From: Streptomyces sp. LBL
GTDB taxonomy: Bacteria; Actinomycetota; Actinomycetes; Streptomycetales; Streptomycetaceae
DNA: 64,000 bases
Assembly: GCF_029893585.1 (NCBI RefSeq)
Contig: NZ_JARXYX010000002.1
Span: 62,001 to 126,000 of the forward strand
Reading direction: 5' to 3'
In this document: piece by piece, positions 24,872 through 34,312 of the stretch
Layout: every line of letters starts with the position of its first letter
How positions within the stretch are numbered: the first letter of the stretch is position 1
Notes under the pieces: model-generated
The model's database searches: none
Seen by the model: the letters and a program-made list of their open reading frames with translations, nothing else
Told to the model about the DNA's origin: nothing
Position numbers and translations under genes: made by a program

Positions 24872-25440
24872 ATGAACCCCACCTACAACTTCACCGGCAA
24901 GGTCGCCTTCGTTACCGGAGCCAGCTTCGGCATGGGCCTGGCGACCGCCCGCGCGTTCGCCGAGTCCGGGGCCGCCGTCGCCTCACCGACATCGACGAAG
25001 CAGCCCTCAACTCAGCCGCGAAGGATCTCACCGACGCAGGCCATCGGGTCCTCGCCCTGACCTGCGACGTCAGCGACGAGGGCCAGGTCGCCGACGCGGT
25101 CGACCGAACCGTGGAGACGTTCGGTCGCCTCGACATGGCCTACAACAACGCCGGTATCCACATCCCGCCCAGCGACGCCGCCGACGAACCCGCCGAACGC
25201 TTCGACCGCGTCAACGCGATCAACCTCCGCGAGGTCTGGGCCTGCATGAAGCACGAGCTGCGGCACATGCGCACCCAGGGGCAGCGGCGCCATCGTCAAC
25301 GGCTCCTCCCTCGGCGGCCTCGTCGGCCTCCCCGGCCGCGCTTCCTGCCACGCTTCCAAGCACGGAGTCATCGGCCTGACCACCAGCGCCGCCCTCGAAT
25401 ACGCGCCCCGCGGCATCCGCGTCAACGCCGTCTGCCGACA
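24872..25440 (+). pseudogene. Frameshifted, 3'-truncated SDR dehydrogenase
   Basis: An SDR reading starts at ATG 24872 with VAFVTGASFGMGLATARAFA. It jumps frame near 24983 (continuing LTDIDEAALNSAAKDLTDAG to AYNNAGIHIPP) and jumps again near 25280 (continuing [20 protein letters not shown]). The catalytic Tyr position reads Cys ([12 protein letters not shown]), and the C-terminus is lost after IRVNAVC. The combination of two frameshifts, active-site loss and truncation marks a dead gene. Confidence 0.82.
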
Positions 25441-25773
25441 CTCATTTGGGATTCAACTCCGTCGACGCCGTCACCGCCCCGCGTCGAGCACGGGAGAGGT
25501 GAGAACGGGTGATGACATGGGCTTTCAGTCAGCACCGAACCAGCACGGGAATCAGCACCCCACCTCAAAAGCGTGCCTGAATAGTGCACATCAGGCAGCA
25601 CCCTCGCGGGCTCGATTGAGGCTCTCCCAGTGGCGTCGGCAGCGTCCGCATGGTGCCCGCACGCACCTCAGCACCCAGAACTATGGTGTCCCACCACATG
25701 TGCCCCTGACCTGCGGATTCCTACGGTATGGCGACACGAACACGTCCCCGCCAACCGCTTGGAAGTGGTACCG
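25441..25773. other. Intergenic stretch at the accessory/core junction
   Basis: No gene is recognised. A short dyad (GCCTGA...TCAGGC, about 25577-25600) and somewhat lower GC than the surroundings are visible. The tail is the leader of the MHS transporter gene. This is where degraded genes give way to intact ones. Confidence 0.4.
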
Positions 25774-27177
25774 ATGTCCTCCCCCGCGACCGCTCCGCCT
25801 GCCCCGTCGAACCTCAAACGCATCGTCGCCGCCAGCCTCATCGGCACCACCATCGAGTGGTACGACTTCTTCCTCTACGGCTCCGCGGCCGCCCTCGTCT
25901 TCAACAAGCTGTTCTTTCCGGGCTCGGATCCGCTCGTCGGCACGCTGCTGTCGTTTCTGACGTACGCCGTCGGGTTCGCCGCCCGGCCGCTGGGGGCCCT
26001 GGTGTTCGGGCACTACGGTGACCGGCTCGGGCGGAAGAAACTGCTGGTGTTGAGCCTGCTGTTGATGGGCGGGGCGACCTTCGCGATCGGGCTGCTGCCC
26101 ACGCATGCCACGATCGGCACCGCCGCTCCCGTGCTGCTGACCGTGCTGCGTCTGGTGCAGGGCTTCGCACTCGGGGGTGAGTGGGGCGGCGCCGTGCTGC
26201 TGGTGTCCGAACACGGGGACGCACGTCGGCGCGGCTTCTGGGCCTCGTGGCCGCAGACCGGGGCGCCCGCGGGGCAACTGCTCGCCACCGGTGTGCTGTC
26301 CCTGCTGACCGCCGTTCTGTCCGAAGGCGCGTTCGGCGACTGGGGCTGGCGGATCCCGTTCCTGCTCTCCGGTGTGCTGGTGATCGTCGGTTTGTGGATT
26401 CGTCTGTCTGTCGATGAATCTCCGGTGTTCAAGCAGGCACTGGCGCAGGCAGAGGCACGCAAGACGGCCCGGGCGGCCGAAACCGAGGCGGAAGCCGAAG
26501 CCGAGAAGCTTCCGCTCGTCTCCGTGCTGAAGCACCACTGGCGGGACGTGCTGGTGGCGATGGGCGCCCGCCTGGCGGAGAACATCAGCTACTACGTCAT
26601 CACCGCGTTCATCCTCGTCTACGCCACCACCTCCGCCGGTGTCTCCCGGCAGACCGCGCTCAACGCGGTGCTGATCGCCTCCGCCGTGCACTTCGCGGTG
26701 ATCCCGGCCTGGGGTGCCCTGTCGGACCGTGTCGGTCGCCGCCCCGTCTACCTGCTGGGCGCGGTCGGCGTCGGCCTGTGGATGTTCCCGTTCTTCTCGC
26801 TCATCGACACCGGCGGCTTCGGCAGCCTCATCCTCGCCGTGACCGTCGGTCTGGTCATGCACGGCGCGATGTACGCACCCCAGGCCGCCTTCTTCTCCGA
26901 GATGTTCGCGACCCGGATGCGCTACTCGGGGGCTTCCATCGGCGCCCAGTTCGCCTCGGTCGCGGCCGGCGCACCCGCACCCCTGATCGCCACCGCACTG
27001 CTGGCCGACTACGACAGCTCCACCCCCATCGCGCTGTACGTCATCGCCGCCGCAGTCCTCACGGTCGTCGCGGTCGGCGTGGCCAAGGAGACCCGCCGCC
27101 GGGACCTGGCCGACGTGGAAGCTCCCGCCGACGCCCAACCCGCGACCGTCACGGCCGCGGACGCGCGCACGGCCTGA
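25774..27177 (+). CDS. MFS transporter, metabolite:H+ symporter (MHS) family
   Basis: The 467-residue membrane protein opens with [20 protein letters not shown], the MHS-family signature. It carries [15 protein letters not shown] in the first cytoplasmic loop and [16 protein letters not shown] further on. Family members import organic acids with protons. The neighbouring PucR-type regulator and 3-hydroxybutyrate-dehydrogenase-like SDR suggest a short hydroxy acid such as 3-hydroxybutyrate. ATG 25774 has GGAAG upstream. The longer upstream frame is unsupported. Confidence 0.92.
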   Translation: MSSPATAPPAPSNLKRIVAASLIGTTIEWYDFFLYGSAAALVFNKLFFPGSDPLVGTLLSFLTYAVGFAARPLGALVFGHYGDRLGRKKLLVLSLLLMGGATFAIGLLPTHATIGTAAPVLLTVLRLVQGFALGGEWGGAVLLVSEHGDARRRGFWASWPQTGAPAGQLLATGVLSLLTAVLSEGAFGDWGWRIPFLLSGVLVIVGLWIRLSVDESPVFKQALAQAEARKTARAAETEAEAEAEKLPLVSVLKHHWRDVLVAMGARLAENISYYVITAFILVYATTSAGVSRQTALNAVLIASAVHFAVIPAWGALSDRVGRRPVYLLGAVGVGLWMFPFFSLIDTGGFGSLILAVTVGLVMHGAMYAPQAAFFSEMFATRMRYSGASIGAQFASVAAGAPAPLIATALLADYDSSTPIALYVIAAAVLTVVAVGVAKETRRRDLADVEAPADAQPATVTAADARTA

Positions 27178-27209
27178 ACCCCGAGAGCCCGCAACGAGTC
27201 CGGCTCCGG

Positions 27210-27235
27210 CCCCCGTACGACCGTGCGTACGGGGG
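27210..27235. terminator. Bidirectional terminator between convergent genes
   Basis: Perfect 10-bp arms (CCCCCGTACG and CGTACGGGGG) flank a 6-nt loop between two genes ending at 27177 and 27236. Placement and symmetry fit a terminator serving both strands. Confidence 0.75.
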
Positions 27236-29269
27236 TCAGCGCGGCCCGGCGCCCGACAACTGGTGGAGTCTCAGGGCAAGTTGGATCTCCAGCACCCTGG
27301 CGGGACTCTGCCAGTCGGCGCCGAGGAGGCGGCCGACCCGCTCCAACCGCTGGGCGACCGTGTTCACATGGACGTGCAGTGCGTCCTTGGTACGGGCCGG
27401 GCTCATCCCGCTCGCGAAGAAGGCGTCGAGGGTGCGGACCAGTTCGGTGCCGCGCCGCTCGTCGTACGCGACGACCTGACCGATGGTGCGGGCGACGAAG
27501 CCGGCGATGTCGCGGTCCCCGGCGAGCAGGAGGCCCAGGAAGCCGAAGTCCTCGGCGGCGGCTCCGTCGCCGGAGCGGCCGAGCAGCCGTAGCGCGTCCA
27601 GGCAGCGACGGCCTTCCTCATAGGCGGCGGCCACGGCGTCCGGGTGGGTGGCGAGGTCCTCGACGGGGGCGGACGCTCCGACGGTGACCGACTCGTGCAC
27701 GGCGGTGCCGAGGTGGCGGGCCGTGCGGCGGGCCACCTCCGACGCACGGTCGCCGGGCTCGAGCGGCAGCAGCAGGACGGTGCCGCCGTCGCGGGCCGCG
27801 GCCAGGCCGTGCCGGGTCGCGGCGAGGTGGGAGGCGGCGGACCACAGACGCCTACGGGCGGCCGCCTCCTGGTCGGCGTCGGCCGCCCTACCGTCCAGAC
27901 GCGCGGCCAGCACCACATGGGTGGCGTCGAGATCGGCACGCAACCGGGACGCGCGCTCGCGCAGCAGCCGCGGGTCGCGGTCACGGGCGTCCAGCAGGTC
28001 GTCCAACAGCTCGCCCCGCACGCGCTGTTCGGCCTCGGCGGCGGAGCGCTGGGCGAGCAGCAGCAGTGAGGTGACCATCGCCGCGCGCTCCAGCGTGCGC
28101 TGGTCGACGGGATCGAGCCCCGGGTGGCCGCGCAGGACGAGGACGCCGAGGAGTTCGCCGCCGGCGGCCACGGCGGCGATCCAGTCGTCCGCATGCCGCA
28201 CCGCGTGCCCGTCCGCGCGGGATGCCTCCAACGCCCCGGCCGGGGCGGCGGTCGCCTCCCTGAACTCGACCGCGCCGCCCAGGACTCCGGAGACCGCGGC
28301 GGCCACGTCATGGACCCCACCGCCGCGCAGAACGAGTTCGGCGAGCCGGTCGTGGACGTCCGAGGCGCGCTCGATCACCCCGCTGCGGTCTCTGATGATC
28401 TCGTTGGCCCGCTCCAGGTCGGCGAGGGCGGAGCGGGTCTCGGTGAGGAGGTTGGCGGTGTCGATGGCGGCGGCGGCCAGCGCGGCGAACGAGCCGAGCA
28501 GCGCGATCTGCTCGCGTTCGAAGACCCGGGCCCGCCGGTCCGCCGCGAACAGCACCCCGATCACCTGCGGACCGAGCATCAGCGGCACACCGAGGATGGC
28601 GACCAGACCCTCGTCCCGCACGCCCGCGTCGATGGGGAGAGTGTGCTGGAAGCGGGCGTCCTTAAAGTAGTCGTCGGTGACGTACGGCCGGGCCGTCTGG
28701 GCGACGAGGCCGCCGAGTCCCTCGCCCATCCCGAGGCGCAACTGCTGGAAGCGGGCGGCGACCGAGCCCTCGGTGACGCGCATGTAGGTGTCGCCGCGGG
28801 CCGGATCGTTCAGGCTGAGGTAGGCCACGTCCGTGCCGAGCAGTGAGCGGGCGCGCTGCACGATGGCCTGCAGCACGGCGTCCAGGTCGCGCAGTCCGGC
28901 CAGGTCGTGGGCGGTCTCGAAGAGGGCGGACAGCTCGGCCTCCCGCCGGCGCCGGCCCTCCAGCTCCGAGCGCACGCGCAGCGCGAAAAGCTTGGCCGCC
29001 TCCAGCGCGGTGATCTCCCGGGCGGGCCGCCCCTCGGCGCGGGCGATCAGCACCGGCTGCTCATAGGCGTCGGCGGACGCGCCCCGGGCCAGCAGCTCCA
29101 GGAAGGGCGCCTCGGCGCTGCCGGGCACCGACGCGGCGCCCACATCGCCAGGAGCCGGCACCTGGGCGGCGTCGCTCGGCGCACCGTCGGCCAGCCGGTC
29201 GTCGGCCGGTGGGTCGGCGACGTCGGCGCCAACGGCTCGCTCGGCGGACTGTACGTGATCGCGGGACAT
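27236..29269 (-). CDS. PucR/CdaR-family transcriptional regulator with GAF domain
   Basis: This ~677-residue regulator has a central GAF-like sensor domain (LGTDVAYLSLNDPARGDTYM to LGVPLMLGPQVIGVLFAADR). A middle region and a C-terminal PucR helix-turn-helix (ARTKDALHVHVNTVAQRLER) follow. It probably activates the adjacent SDR and/or the MHS transporter in response to a small metabolite. Start choice is uncertain: ATG 29269 has GAGGA upstream, while ATG 29287 lies six codons earlier. It is followed upstream by the 3-hydroxybutyrate-dehydrogenase-like gene, on the same strand. Confidence 0.9.
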   Translation of the reverse strand: MSRDHVQSAERAVGADVADPPADDRLADGAPSDAAQVPAPGDVGAASVPGSAEAPFLELLARGASADAYEQPVLIARAEGRPAREITALEAAKLFALRVRSELEGRRRREAELSALFETAHDLAGLRDLDAVLQAIVQRARSLLGTDVAYLSLNDPARGDTYMRVTEGSVAARFQQLRLGMGEGLGGLVAQTARPYVTDDYFKDARFQHTLPIDAGVRDEGLVAILGVPLMLGPQVIGVLFAADRRARVFEREQIALLGSFAALAAAAIDTANLLTETRSALADLERANEIIRDRSGVIERASDVHDRLAELVLRGGGVHDVAAAVSGVLGGAVEFREATAAPAGALEASRADGHAVRHADDWIAAVAAGGELLGVLVLRGHPGLDPVDQRTLERAAMVTSLLLLAQRSAAEAEQRVRGELLDDLLDARDRDPRLLRERASRLRADLDATHVVLAARLDGRAADADQEAAARRRLWSAASHLAATRHGLAAARDGGTVLLLPLEPGDRASEVARRTARHLGTAVHESVTVGASAPVEDLATHPDAVAAAYEEGRRCLDALRLLGRSGDGAAAEDFGFLGLLLAGDRDIAGFVARTIGQVVAYDERRGTELVRTLDAFFASGMSPARTKDALHVHVNTVAQRLERVGRLLGADWQSPARVLEIQLALRLHQLSGAGPR

Positions 29270-29343
29270 GCCCACAGGATTCCTCATCGTCCGGCCGCCG
29301 CGTCAGCCCTGTGGAAAACTCCGGGGGTCACCGCCATCCCCCC

Positions 29344-30144
29344 TCAGTGCGCGGTCCAGCCGCCGTCGAGGACGAGCGAGGTCCCGGTCACGAAGGAGGC
29401 ATGCGGGCCGCAGAGATACGCGACAGCCTCGGCGACCTCCTCCGGTTCGATCAGCCGTTTGAGGGCGCTGTCCTGCAACAGCACCTCGGCCAGTACCCGC
29501 TCCTCGGGGATGTCGTGCGCCCGAGCCTGGTCCGCGAGCTGCTTCTCGACCAGTGGTGTGCGCACATAGGCCGGGTTCACACAGTTCGAGGTGACCCCGT
29601 GGGGGGCGCCTTCGAGGGCGGCCGTCTTGGACAGCCCCTCCAGCCCGTGTTTCGCGGCCACATAGGCGGACTTGTAGGCCGAGGCCCGCAGGCCGTGCAC
29701 GGAGGACACGTTCACGATGCGGCCCCACCCCTGTCCGTACATGTGGGGCAGGGCGCCGCGGATGAGCCGGAAGGGCGCCTCCAGCATCACCGTGAGCACG
29801 GTGTGGAAGACGTCGGGCGGGAACTCCTCGATGGGGCACACCAGTTGCAGCCCGGCGTTGTTGACGAGGACATCGGTGCCTGCGGCGGCGCGTTCGGCGT
29901 CGTCCAGGTCCGTGAGGTCGAGGACGTGTGCCTCGACGGTGCCCGCGAGGTCCCGGCCCTGCTCGGCGAGCGCCTCCAGACCGGCGGCGTCCCGGTCGAC
30001 CGCTCTCACCTTGGCCCCGGCGGCGGCGAGCCGCAGGGCACAGGCGCGGCCGATGCCGCCGGCCGCACCGGTGACGAGGGCGGTGCGGCCGCCGAGGTCG
30101 AGCGTGGGGGCGTGGGATCCCGGGAGGGCGCTGCGAGCGGTCAT
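29344..30144 (-). CDS. SDR dehydrogenase, probable 3-hydroxybutyrate dehydrogenase
   Basis: The 266-residue SDR has TALVTGAAGGIGRACALRLA, VNNAG, the Ser of NVSSVHG and the catalytic pair YVAAK (SAYVAAKHGLEG), plus the C-terminal SFVTGTSLVLDGGWTAH. Overall it strongly resembles bacterial 3-hydroxybutyrate dehydrogenases, which oxidise (R)-3-hydroxybutyrate to acetoacetate with NAD. It lies immediately before the PucR/GAF regulator on the same strand and near the MHS importer. Assignment to the substrate is by family resemblance. Confidence 0.9.
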   Translation of the reverse strand: MTARSALPGSHAPTLDLGGRTALVTGAAGGIGRACALRLAAAGAKVRAVDRDAAGLEALAEQGRDLAGTVEAHVLDLTDLDDAERAAAGTDVLVNNAGLQLVCPIEEFPPDVFHTVLTVMLEAPFRLIRGALPHMYGQGWGRIVNVSSVHGLRASAYKSAYVAAKHGLEGLSKTAALEGAPHGVTSNCVNPAYVRTPLVEKQLADQARAHDIPEERVLAEVLLQDSALKRLIEPEEVAEAVAYLCGPHASFVTGTSLVLDGGWTAH

Positions 30145-30198
30145 GCCCCGACCTTAGGCAGCACCCGCCTCCCGCCCCATGTGGTCACCACCCATACT

Positions 30199-30678
30199 TC
30201 ACTCGGAGCTGGTGGAGTCGAACCATGTGGGGTCGTCTGCCATGGCCTGCTTGATCCTCAGCAGCGCGAACTCGTTCAGCTCGGGCAGGGCGTCCACGGC
30301 GAACCAGCCCACGTCCAGCGACTCGTCGTCGTTGACCCGCGCCTCGCCGCCGACGGCCCGACAGCGGAAGCCGATGTCCATGTACTGGCACACGTCGCCG
30401 TTGTCGTAGGTGACGGGTGAGAGCGTCTGCACGACGATCACCCGCTCCACCTCGCAGCGCACCCCCGTCTCCTCCTCGACCTCGCGCACGGCGCAGGCCG
30501 CCGGCTGCTCGCCCGGCTCCGGGATACCGCCGATCAGCGCCCACTTGAGGGTGTCCGTGCGGCGGTTGAGCAGCACTCTGCCCTCGTCGTCGAAGACGAC
30601 GGCGCTGACACCGGGCAGCCACAGCAACGTGTGGCCGATGGAGGTCCGCAGCGAGCGGATGAAGTCAGGAGTAGCCAT
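30199..30678 (-). CDS. Nudix hydrolase
   Basis: The 159-residue protein has a clear Nudix box (GX5EX7REVEEETGV around residues 50-72, beginning GGIPEPGEQP). It would hydrolyse a nucleoside diphosphate linked to another moiety, using Mg2+. The substrate cannot be told. The start ATG at 30678 follows AGGGTCGGGGC. The gene is on the same strand as the lipoprotein N-acyltransferase, 67 bp away. Confidence 0.93.
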   Translation of the reverse strand: MATPDFIRSLRTSIGHTLLWLPGVSAVVFDDEGRVLLNRRTDTLKWALIGGIPEPGEQPAACAVREVEEETGVRCEVERVIVVQTLSPVTYDNGDVCQYMDIGFRCRAVGGEARVNDDESLDVGWFAVDALPELNEFALLRIKQAMADDPTWFDSTSSE

Positions 30679-30745
30679 GCCCCGACCCTAACGGGCCGGT
30701 TTCCCGGCTCCGGTGATCTTCGCCGGGCGTGCGACGGGCGTACGG

Positions 30746-32356
30746 CTACACGTCAGCGGCGCGTCGACGGCGCACACCGGTGCCGATCGCCCAGCCGAGT
30801 CCGCCCGCGGCGACCAGTACCAGAGCGATCTCCGGCAGGATGCCCAGACGCGCGGCCGGCGTCTGCGAGGACCGCAGGGGAATCTTCTGCACCAGCGAGT
30901 CGGCCACGAACATGCCGGTCCTCTGGGTGATCCGGCCGTCCGGCATGATGATCGCGCTGACGCCGCTGGTCACCGGGACGGTGACGGTCCGGCTGTGCTC
31001 GACGGCGCGTACCCGGGACATGGCGAGCTGCTGGTAGGTCATCTCGCTGCGGTCGAAAGTGGCGTTGTTGCTCGGCACGGAGATCATCTGGGCTCCGTCG
31101 GTGACCTCGGAGCGCACGGCCCAGTCGAAGGCGGCCTCGTAACAGGTGACCAGGCCGACCTTGGCGCCGCCCATGTCGAACACGCCGGGCTCGCTGCCCC
31201 GGCTGAAGTCCTGGCGGACCATGGAGGTCCAGTTCTTGTTGATCGCCCCGAGGAGCGAGCGCAGCGGGAGGTACTCGCCGAACGGCTGGATCTGCCGTTT
31301 GTCGTAGGTGTCGACGGGCCCCTTCACCGGGTCCCACAGGATCTGCTCGTTCAGGAGCTTGCCGTCGCGTTCCACGACACCGCCGACCGAGATCGGCACG
31401 CCGATCGCCTTGGCCGCCTGGTCGATGACGACGCCCGCGTCGGCGTTGGCGAACGGGTCGATGTCGGAGGAGTTCTCGGGCCACAGCACGAAGTCGGGCT
31501 TGGCGACCTTGCCTGCCCTGACCTCCGCGGCGAGCCGCTCGGTCTCGCGCGCGTGGTAGTCGAGCACGGCCCGCCGCTGAGCGTTGAACTCCAGCCCCGC
31601 GCGCGGCACATTGCCCTGGATGACCGCGACGGTGACGCTCCCGTCCTCGGCCTTGTCGGTCACCAGCGGCCGCGCGGCCGCCGCGCCCACCACCGGCACG
31701 GCCACGCTCAGCAGGGCCACGGCCGCCGCCGACCGTCGAACGGCACCCGTGCCCCGCGCCTGAACGGCCAGCCGCACGACCTCGTACAGGCCGAAGCCGC
31801 ACAGGACGACGGCGAAGCCGAGCACCGGGGTGCCGCCCACCGCGGCGAGCGGCAGGAAGACACCGTCCGCCTGGCCGAACGCGATCTTGCCCCAGGGGAA
31901 GCCGTGGAAGGGCGCACGCGCGCGTGCCGCCTCTCCGGCGATCCACACCGCGGCCGCCCACACCGGCCAGCCCGGCAGCTTCGACACCGCGGCGACGCCC
32001 GCGCCGACCAGCGCGACGAAGATCGCCTCGATGACGACCAGCGCCAGCCAGGGCCCGGGGCCGACCTCCACGCCGGTCCACACCAGAAGGGGCAGCAGGA
32101 AGCCGAGGCCGAAGAGGTAGCCGAGACCCAGGCCCGCCTTCCAGCCGCGCCCGCGCAGCACCCACCCGAAGACGGCGAAGGCCGGCAGGGCCAGCCACCA
32201 CAGGGTGCGCGGCGGGAAACTGACATAGAGCAGCACTCCGGAGAGCACTGCGGCGGCGGCCGGAACGAGTCGCAGGAGCCGCGTCCCGCGCGATGCGGGC
32301 GCGATCGGCGGCCTCACCTGGTCCGACTCGTCCACGGAAGTTGCGGTGACGGTCAC
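30746..32356 (-). CDS. lnt: Apolipoprotein N-acyltransferase
   Basis: This 536-residue membrane enzyme adds the third acyl chain to the N-terminal cysteine of lipoproteins. About six to eight membrane segments precede an extracytoplasmic nitrilase-fold domain (about residues 230-480). The catalytic set is visible: Glu in FGEYLPLRS, Lys in DTYDKRQIQPFGEY and Cys in GLVTCYEAAF. The conserved LWPENSSDIDP is also present. One more hydrophobic segment ends the protein, before a basic tail. The upstream Nudix and downstream PH-like genes show no functional link. Confidence 0.95.
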   Translation of the reverse strand: MTVTATSVDESDQVRPPIAPASRGTRLLRLVPAAAAVLSGVLLYVSFPPRTLWWLALPAFAVFGWVLRGRGWKAGLGLGYLFGLGFLLPLLVWTGVEVGPGPWLALVVIEAIFVALVGAGVAAVSKLPGWPVWAAAVWIAGEAARARAPFHGFPWGKIAFGQADGVFLPLAAVGGTPVLGFAVVLCGFGLYEVVRLAVQARGTGAVRRSAAAVALLSVAVPVVGAAAARPLVTDKAEDGSVTVAVIQGNVPRAGLEFNAQRRAVLDYHARETERLAAEVRAGKVAKPDFVLWPENSSDIDPFANADAGVVIDQAAKAIGVPISVGGVVERDGKLLNEQILWDPVKGPVDTYDKRQIQPFGEYLPLRSLLGAINKNWTSMVRQDFSRGSEPGVFDMGGAKVGLVTCYEAAFDWAVRSEVTDGAQMISVPSNNATFDRSEMTYQQLAMSRVRAVEHSRTVTVPVTSGVSAIIMPDGRITQRTGMFVADSLVQKIPLRSSQTPAARLGILPEIALVLVAAGGLGWAIGTGVRRRRAADV

Positions 32357-32887
32357 TGTGGGAGTGTACGGCGGCCGGCCTCGGCGCCGACAGCGCGGCC
32401 CCTCCCGCCCCAGGGCCGCCGGCCCTCACGTCGGCCCCGTCGTTCCTGCACATCTCGGTCCAACTCGTCCACAAACCGTCATCAGCGGTTACGGTGTGCC
32501 CCACGTTTTTGTCGTACGGGCCGGTGACGTCCGTACGACCGGGGACGACGCTGGTCGGGGGCGACCGGGGTTCGGGGGCGGGGTGGGCTCCACGGGGATG
32601 GCCCCGGGTGCGGCCCCGACGGCGGTTGCGGCGATCGCCTGCCTGGGCAACGCCCTGGGCTTCACCACGGTGTCGGTGGCGCGGGACTGCCGGCGGGGCC
32701 GGCCACAGCCCGTCCCCTGGCCGACGAGTCACCGCGGCACCGAACTGGCGTCCGCGCACGTGGTGGCCGGCGGCACGGGCGTCCGCGCACGTGGTGGCTG
32801 GCCGGCTCCGTGAACTACGAGACAGCGGGGGTATGGGGGTCCCGTGCGCTGTGATCCCCGGGTTCACCGCGCCGCGATCCGTGCCCT
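32357..32887. other. Intergenic stretch upstream of lnt
   Basis: No gene is convincing, although one plus-strand frame stays open. It holds a 21-bp direct repeat at 32747-32767 and 32778-32798 (unit beginning GGCGTCCGCGCACGTGGTGG). The left end must carry the lnt promoter. Confidence 0.45.
32747..32798. repeat. 21-bp direct repeat, 31-bp period
   Basis: Two identical units start at 32747 and 32778 in otherwise non-coding DNA. They are probably a small replication-slippage duplication. Confidence 0.7.
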
Positions 32888-33424
32888 TCAGTGCGCGGCG
32901 CCGGACCGCAGCCGCTCCCTGATCACCCGTACGGCCGCCTCGGCGTCGTCCACGGTGACGGTGAACGTGTGGCCGTCCCACAGTCGCAGCACCACACCCT
33001 CGCCCCGGCGTACGACGACGGCGGTGCCCTTCTCGGGGCGCCAGCGGTAGCCCCAGCCACCCCAGTGGCGCGGAGTGACGAGCGGGTCGAAGTCGGCGCC
33101 GACCACATGGGCCAGCGGAATACGGCGGCGCGGCACGCCGATGTGGCCGCAGCGCACCTCGAGGGACTCCTTGTCGACCTTCAGGGCGACATGCACGAAG
33201 GCGAGGGTGCCGAACAGGACCAGCAGCCCGGCCGCGATGCAGCCGACGACGGACATCACGAGCGGGGCGATGCCGGTCGTCCACTTGGAGTCGACGGCCA
33301 GCTCGATGCCGAGCGCCAGACAGGCGGCGCCGCCGAGCGCCAGCAGCCACTGGAACCGGTTGGAGGCCCGCCCGGTCCAGACATCGGAGTGTGGAGTGGT
33401 CTTGCCGTGGGGGTGGTCCCTCAT
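32888..33424 (-). CDS. PH-like domain membrane protein
   Basis: The 178-residue protein has two membrane segments: WLLALGGAACLALGIELAV and APLVMSVVGCIAAGLLVLFG. A C-terminal beta-rich, PH-like domain follows (VDKESLEVRCGHIGVPRRRI). The function is unknown; such proteins are common in actinomycetes. It is on the minus strand, with about 70 bp to the racemase gene. Confidence 0.85.
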   Translation of the reverse strand: MRDHPHGKTTPHSDVWTGRASNRFQWLLALGGAACLALGIELAVDSKWTTGIAPLVMSVVGCIAAGLLVLFGTLAFVHVALKVDKESLEVRCGHIGVPRRRIPLAHVVGADFDPLVTPRHWGGWGYRWRPEKGTAVVVRRGEGVVLRLWDGHTFTVTVDDAEAAVRVIRERLRSGAAH

Positions 33425-33493
33425 GGCTATGAGACTACTCAGGTTTCGCTGCGCCGGTAGGGCGTTGCACAGAGTGACTGCTCCGAGTGGGGG

Positions 33494-34279
33494 TCACCAG
33501 GCGGGGCTGACCGCCTTGAGGAGTCGGCCTTCCGCATAGGCCAGTGCGGGCTCGGGGAGCGTGCCCTCGCGACCGCTGAGCAGCACGGTCAGGGTCCCGT
33601 TCGCCGCTGCCCGCGCGGCGGGCTGTTCACCGAGCCGGCGCAGCGCCTGGGCGGCGACCGCTCCGGCGGAGCCGTGCAGGACGAGCGGGGGGAAACCGGG
33701 GCGCTGCACGGCGGCGCGAATGTGCTCGGAGACCAGTTCGTAATGGGTGCAGCCCAGGACGACGGTCGTCACGTCGTCGGGGGTCAGGGCCGCGGCCGCG
33801 GCGACGGCGGACGCGATGGCCGTCTCGTCCGCGTGCTCCACCGCCTCCGCGAGGCCGTGGCAGGGCACCTCGGTGACCGCCACACCGTCGGCGAAGTCGT
33901 CGATGAGCCCGCGTTGGTAGGGGCTGCCCGTGGTGGCGGGCGTCGCCCAGATCGCGAAGGGTCCGCCGCCGGCCGCGGCGGGCTTGATCGCGGGGACCGT
34001 GCCGATGACCGGGATGCCGGGTTCGAGGCGGGCGCGCAGGGTGGGCAGCGCGTGCACGGTGGCGGTGTTGCAGCCGATGATGAGGGCGTCGGGCCGCCGC
34101 GCGGCGGCGGCCTCGGCGACGGCGAGAGCGCGCCGGGTGAGGTCCTGAGGGGTGCGAGGGCCCCAGGGCATTCCGTCGGGATCGAGGGAGAGCACGAGAT
34201 CGGCGTCGGGCCGCAGGCGCCGTACCGCGGCGGTGGCCGCCAGCAGACCGATTCCGGAGTCCATGAGCGCGATCTTCAC
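33494..34279 (-). CDS. Aspartate/glutamate racemase family protein (MurI-like)
   Basis: The 261-residue protein starts with MDSGIGLLAATAAVR, a divergent form of the MurI DSGxGG loop. Both catalytic cysteines are kept, in IIGCNTATVHAL and VLGCTHYELV. It would racemise glutamate or a similar acidic amino acid through a two-base mechanism in the cytosol. The altered N-terminal loop and distinct C-terminus suggest it is not the housekeeping MurI. It is divergent from the HpnB-like glycosyltransferase. Confidence 0.88.
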   Translation of the reverse strand: MKIALMDSGIGLLAATAAVRRLRPDADLVLSLDPDGMPWGPRTPQDLTRRALAVAEAAAARRPDALIIGCNTATVHALPTLRARLEPGIPVIGTVPAIKPAAAGGGPFAIWATPATTGSPYQRGLIDDFADGVAVTEVPCHGLAEAVEHADETAIASAVAAAAALTPDDVTTVVLGCTHYELVSEHIRAAVQRPGFPPLVLHGSAGAVAAQALRRLGEQPAARAAANGTLTVLLSGREGTLPEPALAYAEGRLLKAVSPAW

Positions 34280-34312
34280 CCCGCCACGATAGACGATGGG
34301 TCCTCAGCGGCC

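Noticed and set aside
32346..32813. Possible plus-strand gene between lnt and the PH-like gene
   Set aside because: It has no ribosome binding site or motif, and its frame starts inside the lnt coding region.
30753..33350. 865-codon minus-strand frame
   Set aside because: It is a shadow of lnt and the PH-like gene in another frame, with Arg/Gly/Pro-rich composition.
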